64,000 bases of DNA, from assembly GCA_963816775.1 (NCBI GenBank), contig CAWFLX010000053.1, positions 1 through 64,000 on the forward strand. Reading direction: 5' to 3'. Source of the stretch: JAFAXD01 sp963816775 (GTDB taxonomy: Bacteria; Pseudomonadota; Alphaproteobacteria; Rhizobiales; Xanthobacteraceae). This document shows positions 36,529-46,099 of this stretch, one piece after another. The position numbers and the translations under genes were made by a program. A model generated the notes under the pieces. The model did not search any database. It saw only the letters and a list, made by a program, of their open reading frames with translations, and had not been told where the DNA came from. Position 1 is the stretch's first letter, and every line of letters begins with the position of its first letter.

Positions 36529-37226
36529 GAAACCGGGCGTGCGCGTGCAATTTTCTTCTGTTCGGGAAGAACTTTGGATAATCCGTCCAAAAATACGTCC
36601 GACACGAACCGGGCGTAGGCGTGGAGATGCGCTTCGGTGATGGGCCCTCCCATCAGCTCTTCGAACAGCGCGCGCTCGGCCATCGGAAAGCTGCAAGCTC
36701 CGACCGTCGCCAGAAACAAATGCCGAGGGTCGACGCGACGAAACTCGCCGGTGGCTACGCCTTCATTGATAACAGCGGCCAGTTGTTTGCAGGTCCCATG
36801 GACCATGTCGTGTCGCAATTGGCGCGCTTCCTTGGATTTATTGTGAATGATCCGCTCGATGATCAGGTGATGCAGCGAGGGGTCCTGGTAGAGGGTTTCC
36901 AGAAGCACGAAGATGCGCCGTCTGATCTTTTCGCGAACCGTCGTCTCTTCGGCAGAGCCCTGGGCCTGACGTTCCCGCAGTTCAGCGCCGGCCTGCAACA
37001 CCGCGGCAACGAGAAGCGCGGATTTGTCGCCGAAATAGTACCGGATGAGCGCGGGGTCGACGCCGGCCGCCCGCGCGATATCCAACCGCGTTATTTGTCC
37101 CGCCGGAATGGTCTTCGTCAAAGCGCGCGTTGCGGCAATGAGCACGTCGCGACCAACGGTTGTCGCGTCCTTGTTCGGCCGTCCCTGCTTGCGCCGCTTC
37201 CGTCGAGTTTTCGTTGCTCCGCTCAA
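36525..37226 (-). CDS. TetR-family transcriptional regulator
   Basis: About 233 residues. ITRLDIARAAGVDPALIRYYF is the TetR helix-turn-helix region (shown split: ITRLDIARAAG, VDPALIRYYFGDK), followed by a helical ligand domain. There is no ATG before the HTH; I chose a TTG at 37226 with AGGGG upstream, and the true start may differ. The basic N-terminal arm TRRKRRKQGRP fits a DNA-binding extension. It lies inside the catabolic block between the cyclase and MetE-like genes and is the likely reader of the repeated palindromes. Confidence 0.85.
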   Translation of the reverse strand: MSGATKTRRKRRKQGRPNKDATTVGRDVLIAATRALTKTIPAGQITRLDIARAAGVDPALIRYYFGDKSALLVAAVLQAGAELRERQAQGSAEETTVREKIRRRIFVLLETLYQDPSLHHLIIERIIHNKSKEARQLRHDMVHGTCKQLAAVINEGVATGEFRRVDPRHLFLATVGACSFPMAERALFEELMGGPITEAHLHAYARFVSDVFLDGLSKVLPEQKKIARARPVS

Positions 37227-37350
37227 GATCCCCTGCCCGCTCCAAGCCTTGATCTGGAACGAGTCTTTAAGCAGCAACGGTTCGATTGGCAATCGCCACG
37301 CCGGAGCAGCCGAAAACCGGGAACCAGCTTTTGGGAAGATCGTGCTCCAA

Positions 37351-38397
37351 TTAGGCAGCCGGTTCCTGCGACGTCTGCGCGTGGACCGCCAGGATCGCGG
37401 CAACAAGGTCGGGCCGCCGCGCGCGCGCGATGCCGCATTCACAGGCTATCCCGAAGCCCTTGAGATACCTTCCGGCTGCGGCGATCCTTTTATTGGTGCC
37501 GTCCTTGCCATCGGCGCCGTGGACCACGCCTAGATAGACCTCGGTGTCTGTTGCCAGCCGTAGATCACGAAGCGGCTGGAAAAAGGCGTCGTCGGTCCGG
37601 TTGATGGGGACGGGCATGTGGACGAAGGCGAGCGGATGCTTGACCGCCTTCGCCAGGGCGTTGGCAAATTCGACCATCTTGGCGGCGTCGCGCGGTTCTA
37701 CGAAGTGCTTGGCCTCGAAGTCGCCGTAACAGAGATGAATGCCGAGCTCGACGTCGGATGGGATCGCGCTGCAGATGCGTTGCGTGCGCTCCAGGATCAA
37801 CTCCTTGGTGATATCCGCTCGTTTGGTGCGGCCCCGGTATTCCTGGCCGTCCCAAAACACCATCTCGATGCAAATGTCCCATTGTACGGAAAGATCCTTG
37901 TGCGGGATGGCCTCGCACAGTGCAGCGACTTCCGCCATCATCGCCTTTTCGTATGCTTTTTCGATGCTGGCCCCGTCCTGTACGCTGCAAAACGAATTTA
38001 CCACGGCCAGCGGCGTCGGCAGGCAAACTTGAAACTTCACGTCCAGCGGAAGTTCGCCGCGCTCCTTGGCCTTGAGGAAGTCGAGATAGGACGCCCGCGC
38101 TTCGCGCGTGTACCCCAGTTCACCGAACACGATATCCTTCGGATCGACGCCATCGGCGATTTTAAGTTCGAGAAAGCCCGTGCGCGGGCGCGCAACTTCG
38201 GTGGCCGCCAAAAACGGATTTGCGCGAAACAGCGGATATTGCCAACTCACCCAAAGCCGGCGTCCCCCGACCTCGCCGTCCGGGACGCGTTTCAAGCGAC
38301 GGCCGAGACCCTTCCCAAGGGCACGAAAAATATCCGGCACATTGTCGAGCCCAATGCTGCCGACAAGGTGAACATGCTGCGGGATCACGGTTTCCAT
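37351..38397 (-). CDS. MetE-like (cobalamin-independent methionine synthase superfamily) protein
   Basis: 348 residues from the ATG at 38397, which has CGAGGGA upstream. PQHVHLVGSIGLDNVPD, KRVPDGEVGGR, LGIHLCYGDF and GIACECGIARAR mark the UROD/MetE-like barrel; the Cys residues and His would be zinc ligands. It differs clearly from the other MetE-like protein at 24944. The reaction is unknown; methyl or alkyl transfer is possible. It is divergent from the fumarylacetoacetase gene. Confidence 0.8.
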   Translation of the reverse strand: METVIPQHVHLVGSIGLDNVPDIFRALGKGLGRRLKRVPDGEVGGRRLWVSWQYPLFRANPFLAATEVARPRTGFLELKIADGVDPKDIVFGELGYTREARASYLDFLKAKERGELPLDVKFQVCLPTPLAVVNSFCSVQDGASIEKAYEKAMMAEVAALCEAIPHKDLSVQWDICIEMVFWDGQEYRGRTKRADITKELILERTQRICSAIPSDVELGIHLCYGDFEAKHFVEPRDAAKMVEFANALAKAVKHPLAFVHMPVPINRTDDAFFQPLRDLRLATDTEVYLGVVHGADGKDGTNKRIAAAGRYLKGFGIACECGIARARRPDLVAAILAVHAQTSQEPAA

Positions 38398-38458
38398 GGG
38401 GTCCCTCGTCAAACAGGGTGTTTTTGAACTTGCCTTTGCGTATTCGCATTAATTCACT

Positions 38459-38475
38459 CTTGAAAGAATTTCAAG
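38459..38475. promoter_or_regulatory. Palindrome over the MetE-like gene's candidate promoter
   Basis: CTTGAAA-GAA-TTTCAAG is a perfect 7+7 inverted repeat. On the minus strand TTGAAA, 17 bases, TAATGC could be the promoter of the MetE-like gene, with the palindrome covering its -35. Confidence 0.45.
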
Positions 38476-38496
38476 CCGATTTGGCCCCAGCGATGT

Positions 38497-38525
38497 TTGA
38501 CTATTCCTTATTACGGGAATATTTA
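38497..38525 (+). promoter_or_regulatory. Sigma70-like promoter with overlapping palindrome for the fumarylacetoacetase gene
   Basis: TTGACT (38497-38502), 17 bases, TATTTA (38520-38525), with TATTC-N10-GAATA at 38502-38521. The first 13 bases, TTGACTATTCCTT, are identical to those of the 36500-36528 site. The predicted start is about 22 bases before the ATG. Confidence 0.65.
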
Positions 38526-38553
38526 ACTGCAAATGAAGCACGGGGAGGAAGGG

Positions 38554-39888
<1,335 letters not shown>

Positions 39889-39942
39889 TGAAGGTTGCCG
39901 CCCTAACGCTATGCGTCGTGACGATTCGGTCCACGCCGTGTT

Positions 39943-40965
39943 TCATTGGAGTCCATCCTTCGTGGACAAATCGATTTTCAATATTTCCCACGGCAACTGC
40001 ACGCGCGACTTTCGATCTGCATGGAACATGGGGAGCCGATGAACTTGCGACGCCGGGAAATACAGCCACCCGTCGGGTCCAACGCTTCCCTCATTTGGAA
40101 AGCTGATTCGTGAGTGGCTAATAACTGGCCGAACACCATCGCGCTGCAAACCGAAAATAGCGTTCTCGGTAAATGCTGAAAGGTACATGCGGCCGTCGGG
40201 TGCACCCATCAACCCCGCGCAGGCTGGTATACGTGCCACATCCTCGATGCAGTTCCCGAGATCGGTATCTGTGAGGGAAACGTCGAGAACGGCAGAAAGC
40301 TTGATCCGGCGCAAGACCGGACCAAATAGACACGTGAAATAGAGCCAGTCATCCGCGATTTCGATCAGGTTGGCGTTTACTATAATGGGATCACCATTGG
40401 CTTTTTGGAACGGCACGCCATCAATAATGGGGCTGATTGAGGGGTCTGCTTGCGTTTTGGGATGTCGGCTGAGAATTCTCCGCGAACGACCAGTCGCTCG
40501 GTCGAGCACAACAATGGCGCCATACTCCGAGTTTGTTACATACGCATGATGGCGGTCGGCACGTACGTGACCGAGGACTGCCCCAACAGGCGCTGCTTCG
40601 ATGTTTAACTGGAAAACCCGAACAACGCTGTCGGTTAGCAAGTCAATTTCTACGATCTTGGGGCGCGCAGCTTCGTTCCTCGTCTGGTGTGGTGCAGCGT
40701 CGTCAACCACCCAGAGATGGTTGGAAGCGTCAATGAAGATTGAATGGACGGCGACGAAGTACTCCGAAGACGATCGATTTGACGGACGATCATTCCATCC
40801 TCGGCCTGGAAATGGCCGAAAGGACCCATCCGCGAGGAGCTCGGCTACGCCAGGAGCTTGGCCATCGGTCCAATGAGGAAAGCTGGCAAAAATGCGCCCG
40901 TTTGGCGCAACCGCGACTCCGTTGATCATGGCGTCGTGTGAAGCGGCAACTCTAACAAGCTGCAT
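39943..40965 (-). CDS. Beta-propeller protein, SMP-30/major royal jelly protein-like
   Basis: About 340 residues. Repeats such as NGVAVAPNGRIFASFPHW, HLWVVDDAAP, AYVTNSEYGAIVVLD and GAPDGRMYLSAFTENAIFG fit blades of a six-bladed propeller of the SMP-30/MRJP type. There is no clear signal peptide. It is more AT-rich than neighbouring genes. Function unknown; lactonase-like hydrolysis is possible. It converges with the fumarylacetoacetase gene and lies downstream of a TctC gene on the same strand. Confidence 0.7.
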   Translation of the reverse strand: MQLVRVAASHDAMINGVAVAPNGRIFASFPHWTDGQAPGVAELLADGSFRPFPGRGWNDRPSNRSSSEYFVAVHSIFIDASNHLWVVDDAAPHQTRNEAARPKIVEIDLLTDSVVRVFQLNIEAAPVGAVLGHVRADRHHAYVTNSEYGAIVVLDRATGRSRRILSRHPKTQADPSISPIIDGVPFQKANGDPIIVNANLIEIADDWLYFTCLFGPVLRRIKLSAVLDVSLTDTDLGNCIEDVARIPACAGLMGAPDGRMYLSAFTENAIFGLQRDGVRPVISHSRISFPNEGSVGPDGWLYFPASQVHRLPMFHADRKSRVQLPWEILKIDLSTKDGLQ

Positions 40966-41040
40966 CAGTAGTCCTCGAACCAACGCCCTTTATCGCAGGG
41001 GCATAGGTTATGCTTTCCCAACCGAAGGCGCGGGTCTGCC

Positions 41041-42024
41041 TTATTGCTTGGGAACGTTGAAACGACGTACGATTTCGCCCGCGCGGTCCCGATCTTCTTT
41101 AGTGAAAGCGGCGAATTGTTCTGGTGTGCTCGGGGTCGGTTGTAGAAATTGCTTCTCCAGAAACTCAACAACACTCGGGGTCCGTAATGCTACACCGACG
41201 TCCTCGCTGATCTTATTGACGATTGTGACAGGCGTTCCGACGGGCACGTGCAAACCCCACCATATCGGACCACCAAACGGATAGTTCCCAATGCCAGCCT
41301 CCGCAAACGTCGGGACGTCGGGAAGATATTTCGAGCGGTGCGGCCCCTCTATGGCGAGTGCCTTCAATTGCCCGTCCTGTAATTGCGTCGTCATGTTGCC
41401 AAGCCCGATATACGCGACGTCGATCTCACCCTTGATCAGGGCTTGGGCGACTTCTCCGCCACCTTTGTAGGCAACGTCCGCGAAATTCACGTTCCATTCC
41501 CGATTGAGCCACTGTCGAAACACATCAGGAATTGAACCAGGACCGAGCGTTCCAAAATTAAGGGCAGCGCCTTTAGCACCAGCAAGTGTCTTCAGGTCCT
41601 GAATAGAATTGGCGGAAAGGTTCTTTCTAGCGATGACCCCGCCGAGGACAAAATACATGTTTGTCACCGGGATCAGGTCTTTCTCGATGTCATATGGCTT
41701 CTGCGAAAAGATATGCGGGTTGTATGAAATCGGCCCGCTGTTCGTTGCACAGAGGGTATATCCATCGGGAGCCGCGCGAACGCACGCTTCCGTTGCCAAA
41801 AACATGTTGCCGCCTGGACGATTCTCGACGAGCCAGGGTTGCCCGGTCAGGCTCCGCATCTCCTGGCCGATTGTTCGAACTGCAATATCTGTGACCGAGG
41901 CCGCCGTGACACTAACGATGACGTGCACGGGCTTCGTGGGGTACGTCTGGGCGGAGCCTGGCGATGAGGGGAGGAGCGTCAGGACCAACCCGGAAATCGC
42001 GCAAAGAACCTGGTTTCTGATCAC
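41041..42024 (-). CDS. TctC/Bug-family binding protein
   Basis: 327 residues from a GTG at 42024 with GGAGGA seven bases upstream. The signal peptide (VLCAISGLVLTLLPSSPGSAQ) leads into YPTKPVHVIVSVTAASVTD. The usual GG of the GFxPGGxxD loop reads SVTAASVTD, an unusual ligand-loop sequence. WLVENRPGGN and LPDVPTFAEAGIG confirm the family. It is probably co-transcribed with the propeller gene. A 19-base direct repeat lies just upstream. Confidence 0.88.
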   Translation of the reverse strand: MIRNQVLCAISGLVLTLLPSSPGSAQTYPTKPVHVIVSVTAASVTDIAVRTIGQEMRSLTGQPWLVENRPGGNMFLATEACVRAAPDGYTLCATNSGPISYNPHIFSQKPYDIEKDLIPVTNMYFVLGGVIARKNLSANSIQDLKTLAGAKGAALNFGTLGPGSIPDVFRQWLNREWNVNFADVAYKGGGEVAQALIKGEIDVAYIGLGNMTTQLQDGQLKALAIEGPHRSKYLPDVPTFAEAGIGNYPFGGPIWWGLHVPVGTPVTIVNKISEDVGVALRTPSVVEFLEKQFLQPTPSTPEQFAAFTKEDRDRAGEIVRRFNVPKQ

Positions 42025-42039
42025 TGATCTTTCCTCCGA

Positions 42040-42081
42040 AAAGATGGGGTACCACAATCCGGAAAGATGGGGTACCACAAT
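42040..42081. repeat. 19-bp direct repeat upstream of a TctC gene
   Basis: AAAGATGGGGTACCACAAT occurs at 42040-42058 and again at 42063-42081, period 23. It lies immediately upstream of the ribosome site of the TctC gene. It is either a recent tandem duplication or a double binding site in the leader or promoter. Confidence 0.6.
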
Positions 42082-42268
42082 GATGGCGCGACCGACGATC
42101 AGCGGCGTGCGCGCTCCGCTCGAATACCGCCTGCCGGCGCACTATCCCGCGCGAATGAACGAACGAACGAGTTGCTGAAAAAATTCAGGGCAATCGACCG
42201 CAAGCGCAACAACGGAATGATGGCCGACTGCTGGCGGCGGGATCGCACCGTATATAAGTCCACATCTG

Positions 42269-43129
42269 TCAATCTGCCGGGAAATAGCGCTTCAACCAGG
42301 TCCGGACTATTTCTTCGACGCGCCTGTCGTCTTCCCCGAACATAAAGTGGTCCACGCCGCCGATGATGTGTAAGTCGCCGTGATATCCGGCGCGCTTAAA
42401 CAATTCTATCGAACCTTCTGCTGTGATCACTTCGTCCTGCGCGCTGTGCATGAGCAATAGCGGACGCGGCGCGATGCGCGCGGCCATGTCTCCCGGATTG
42501 AACGCCATCGCTTCTATCGCCATCTCCAGCGGAAATTCCATGATCGCGTGCTTATCGATATTGTTGCGCAACCGTTCCGGAACCACGATCAGGTCATACC
42601 GATGCGCCATGATGACCGGATCGGTCGGCTTCCGGGCGCGGCCGCGTTTTAGCAATTCGCTGAACTTCTGCCACTTTTCCGGCGTCGAGTGAATTGAGCG
42701 GAACATCTGCTCACCGCTGGCCCAGCCACCCTGCCCGATAACAGCCGACACGCGCTTGTCGAGGCCGGCGCTGTAAACCGCAACCGACGCCCCAAAGCTC
42801 GTGCCGCTTAGACAAACGCGGGTTGGATCGATCTCTGGCCGGCCGGACATGAAGTCGAGAGCGGCAATCGCATCATTCACTTGCCGGAGCGGCAACACCC
42901 AGCCGCGCTCACCCCCGCTTTCGCCACAGCCCTGAAAGTCAAATCGCAGCACCGCATAACCCATGCTGGTGTAGAACGTCTGTGACCAGCGTTGTTGTGG
43001 ACCATCGCGATGGCCGCCAAAGCCGTGCATGACGATCACCGCGGGCTTGGGGGTATCGCTGCCTATCGGAATCGAGAGGTCGCCAACAAGGGCCGTATCG
43101 CCAGACTTGAACGTGACGCGCTCCTGCAT
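42269..43129 (-). CDS. Alpha/beta hydrolase
   Basis: A 286-residue serine hydrolase of the dienelactone/acetyl-esterase style. VIVMHGFGGHRDGPQQ is the oxyanion-hole region, LSGTSFGASVAVY the nucleophile elbow (GTSFGAS), PRPLLLMHSAQDEVI carries the acid, and GVDHFMF the histidine. An AGTAGGG site precedes the ATG. It may hydrolyse a C-C bond or an ester in a degradation pathway. The upstream region carries an inverted repeat at 43195. Confidence 0.88.
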   Translation of the reverse strand: MQERVTFKSGDTALVGDLSIPIGSDTPKPAVIVMHGFGGHRDGPQQRWSQTFYTSMGYAVLRFDFQGCGESGGERGWVLPLRQVNDAIAALDFMSGRPEIDPTRVCLSGTSFGASVAVYSAGLDKRVSAVIGQGGWASGEQMFRSIHSTPEKWQKFSELLKRGRARKPTDPVIMAHRYDLIVVPERLRNNIDKHAIMEFPLEMAIEAMAFNPGDMAARIAPRPLLLMHSAQDEVITAEGSIELFKRAGYHGDLHIIGGVDHFMFGEDDRRVEEIVRTWLKRYFPAD

Positions 43130-43194
43130 CGAACTGCCCTACTTTCGATTCGAAGATCTTAGATCTACTGCGACGAAACGGCTCGCAGAGTTCA

Positions 43195-43227
43195 AACTCG
43201 TTAAACAGACGGAATTGCTAACGAGTT
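43195..43227. promoter_or_regulatory. Perfect 9+9 inverted repeat upstream of the alpha/beta hydrolase
   Basis: AACTCGTTA at 43195-43203 and TAACGAGTT at 43219-43227, spacer 15. It lies about 70 bases upstream of the hydrolase start and 170 bases downstream of the truncated dioxygenase. It could be an operator or a terminator-like hairpin; no T-run follows in the dioxygenase direction. Confidence 0.4.
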
Positions 43228-43398
43228 TTATCTGAACCCTCAGGCGCTGCGCGCTCCTGGCGAAATGCGTGATCTGGGCAGGGCGAACAGGGGCGTGCGC
43301 TGAATGCTGGACCATCGCGGCAATTTGCGCCCCCGATGCGCCCCGAGACGAACGCGGGCTCAACCAGATGATCCAGTCGTTCTCTATAAGTAGCTGAA

Positions 43399-44013
43399 TT
43401 ATTGTTGAAAATTATGGTGCCCAGGGATACCGCGCGGAACAACTGCGACCTCGTTCGGCGCAACGTGAAGCAGGCCTAATTCGGTGACAAGGCGCAGTCG
43501 CCCCAGCTGAGGCACCAGCAACATTTCGCCGTCGGCGCTGTAAAAATAGCGGTCGCTCATTGACACGTTGGCGGCATAGAAATGCGCCGCCATGCCTGAT
43601 TGCTGCGAGGCGTCCCCGTTACCCCCGATGGTGATCATTCCTTCAACAAAATCGGTCGCTGTGGTCGGTATTGGAAACGGCGACCAGCGCAATTGCGAGG
43701 GCGTCGCGTCGAGGTCAGTGAATGGCGCGGTGCGGACCAGACCATTGTCCATGCGTGAATACGGCCGGTGCACGACGGACGGCCGCAAACGATAAGTCCA
43801 GGTGCGGCGATTTTCAGCGCGCGGTGCCGTGAAAGCCGTGCCGGAAATCTGTTCTGCGTAAAGGCCGAGCGGCGGCTTCTGCGGCGAGTTTCGTCCTTTT
43901 GGGAGCGCACCCGGGCGCGCCTCAGTAGCGAAATGGTTGCCGAAGCCCGTCTGGTAGGAGGGCACCCCAACGACTGCTGGATGTTCCTGCAACTGCCCTA
44001 TCTTATTGGTCAC
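43399..44013 (-). pseudogene. hmgA: Homogentisate 1,2-dioxygenase, N-terminal domain only
   Basis: A GTG at 44013 with GGAGG upstream opens a 204-residue frame. YQTGFGNHFATEARPGALP, NSPQKPPLGLYAEQISGTAF and RTWTYRLRPSVVH are close to the N-terminal domain of homogentisate dioxygenase. Full enzymes have about 430-450 residues, and the iron ligands (His, Glu, His) lie in the missing C-terminal half. The family match ends at VAVVPRG, and the frame stops nine residues later. The DNA downstream does not resume the gene in any frame I read. It lies 39 bases downstream of the demethylase gene and may still be transcribed. Confidence 0.85.
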
Positions 44014-44052
44014 CCGCACCTCCAAGAAACAAGTTAGGCCTTTGCACTTTCA

Positions 44053-45462
44053 TCAAGCTCCTTGCGTTGCTGAAAGATCTTCCCGCCTTCGCTGCTTAAT
44101 GAACGGAAGCTCTCGAACGCGGGCCCGGATATTCATCGTTGGCTCGTCTACAAAATTGCCCCAGACCACGACCACTTCCGTTCCTGCCTCGCTAAATTCT
44201 CTGTCGATGCGGCCCAATGAAATCATCCGACGCAGGTTTGGGCTGTAGGTCACACCAGATGCCCAGCCCACCTGCTTGTCCCCGCGAGTAATTCGGAGGA
44301 AGCAAACCCGCATCTGCCCGTACGGTAGGTCTGGTGGAGGTGCCGACGGCTCGTCCTCAAATAGTCGGGCATACAAACGCGCCATGTCTTCGCTATTCCA
44401 CATAAGTCCGATGAATCGTCGCTGGGGCCCACCCTCCTCTGCTTCGCGCACAAGTGCTTTCTGGCCCATAAACTCGTCGCGCTCCACATTTACTGTGTGA
44501 GACCAGCCCAGTTCTGTGGGCGAACAAAAGTGAGGACTCAGATCGTCGCCCAACAGGGTCAGCTCTTCCCGGCTGGACCATCGTCTGACCAACTTGTTCT
44601 CGGATGGCACGACGGAGCCGCGAGCGGGCAAATAATCTCGCATTGAAGTCGCGATACCCGTTTCCGTATGTCCAATGAGTTGAGCTTTCAAACCAAGTTC
44701 ACGCAGCCCATACGGCTCCCCATATTCCCTAATCGTTCGCCAAAGCTCGTGGGCCCTGCCCGTATCAGTGCGGATATAGAACTCATACCCGACCTCCCCC
44801 GTCACGCCCTGTCGTGCGACGATAACCTCCTCACCTAAAATCCGCGTTTTGCGCCAACGGGAGAAGCGAAGGTCTCTAAATTGCTCCCCGGTGATTGCTT
44901 CCAGAATTGTTGTCGATTGGGGGCCCTGCAAAGCGAAGCAAGTATAATCAGGCGTCACGTCCTCAACACTGACATCAAAATTCGTTTTGCTCTTCAACAA
45001 CGGCAGATAAGTCTCGGCACCGCCCGCGGTATAGAGGAACTCGTCCTCTCCTAGCCGCAAGGACAATCCTTCGACTGTTACCTTGCCATCATCGTTCACC
45101 ATCGGAGCGAATATGACTTGGCCGACTTGCTGCCGAGCTAGGTCCTTTACGCTCGCGTACGCCATAAACTTTGCAGCATCGCGCCCCTTCACAGACACCT
45201 TATGCAACCAGCTCCAATCACCCAAGACCGCTGTATTTCGAAGTGCCTTCGATTCCTTCCACCAACGCGTGTACTCGTACCCAAATAGGAATCCGCCCAA
45301 CATGTGTCCCCAGATCATGCTGGAATTAGTTTCAGCTTGAGCAGGAGCCCCCGGAGATCCAATGTACGGCCTGTCAATGAATGCCGTGGCGCGATGATTG
45401 TTCGCCCGCTGGTATTCGCGCCGAAAAAAGCTGTCACTCACCTCAGCATTCTCCCGCATCAT
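44053..45462 (-). CDS. GcvT-family aminomethyltransferase, LigM/DesA-like O-demethylase candidate
   Basis: A 469-residue protein. ALQGPQSTTILEAITG and QGVTGEVGYEFYI are the folate-binding GcvT-fold motifs; GQKALVREAEEGGPQRRFIG belongs to the C-terminal barrel. The length and the N-terminal extension fit tetrahydrofolate-dependent aryl-ether demethylases (LigM, DesA) and DMSP demethylase-like proteins better than glycine cleavage T-protein. Its ATG overlaps the MarR stop as ATGA. Likely role: removal of a methyl group from a methoxylated or methylated acid; the substrate is inferred. Confidence 0.82.
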   Translation of the reverse strand: MMRENAEVSDSFFRREYQRANNHRATAFIDRPYIGSPGAPAQAETNSSMIWGHMLGGFLFGYEYTRWWKESKALRNTAVLGDWSWLHKVSVKGRDAAKFMAYASVKDLARQQVGQVIFAPMVNDDGKVTVEGLSLRLGEDEFLYTAGGAETYLPLLKSKTNFDVSVEDVTPDYTCFALQGPQSTTILEAITGEQFRDLRFSRWRKTRILGEEVIVARQGVTGEVGYEFYIRTDTGRAHELWRTIREYGEPYGLRELGLKAQLIGHTETGIATSMRDYLPARGSVVPSENKLVRRWSSREELTLLGDDLSPHFCSPTELGWSHTVNVERDEFMGQKALVREAEEGGPQRRFIGLMWNSEDMARLYARLFEDEPSAPPPDLPYGQMRVCFLRITRGDKQVGWASGVTYSPNLRRMISLGRIDREFSEAGTEVVVVWGNFVDEPTMNIRARVRELPFIKQRRREDLSATQGA

Positions 45463-46073
45463 TTCTTGCCACGAACGTCAGCTTTCGAAGCGGTCTCAAT
45501 CGCACGAACTTTGCGCTCAACTAGATCCTTGATGTTGAGCCCCCGGCCGTAGAGCCGTCGCTGGTCGCTCAGTCCCTTGAACAACTCATCGATGCGATCA
45601 AGCGCACCATATAGGGCGCTCAACTCCCCTTGGTTGAAAAGCCCGCGAATGATTTCATTTTGCTCTCTCATTCGCGGCATGATCGCCCCGTAATACCGCC
45701 ATCCAGCCGGAGTTAAACTGACTTCACGGGCGCGCTTGTCCTGGCGGTTCCGTTTTTTTTGGATAAATCCTCGACGCGCCAGTACTGAAAGCGCGCGGCT
45801 GACCGCGACCTCGTCGAGCATGCTGATACGGCTGATCTCAGTCGCTAGCAGGGAGGGATGATTTGCAAGAATCGATATGATGCGCCACTGCGCAGTAGTA
45901 AGCTTCGGTCGCAAGCTCGCACAGACTAACGACGTCTCTCTCAACATATATGACGCAACCGCGGGAATTCTGTAAAACAGGAACTCTCGCAGCCAAAGAA
46001 TATCCTCGTGGCGCGCCCCGATCATCTGTGCAGGCTGTACATGCAAAGGACGAGTTTCGCGTGTTTTCTGCAT
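45459..46073 (-). CDS. MarR-family transcriptional regulator
   Basis: 204 residues from the ATG at 46073, with GGAAG upstream. The winged helix includes TTAQWRIISILANHP, ATEISRISMLDEVAVSRALS and LARRGFIQKKRNRQDKRARE. It is translationally coupled to the demethylase gene. MarR proteins often sense aromatic acids or their CoA thioesters, which fits the neighbouring enoyl-CoA hydratase-like gene. It probably controls the minus-strand module. Confidence 0.92.
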   Translation of the reverse strand: MQKTRETRPLHVQPAQMIGARHEDILWLREFLFYRIPAVASYMLRETSLVCASLRPKLTTAQWRIISILANHPSLLATEISRISMLDEVAVSRALSVLARRGFIQKKRNRQDKRAREVSLTPAGWRYYGAIMPRMREQNEIIRGLFNQGELSALYGALDRIDELFKGLSDQRRLYGRGLNIKDLVERKVRAIETASKADVRGKK

Positions 46074-46099
46074 CTTATCTTCCAACAGATTCTAGAGAC

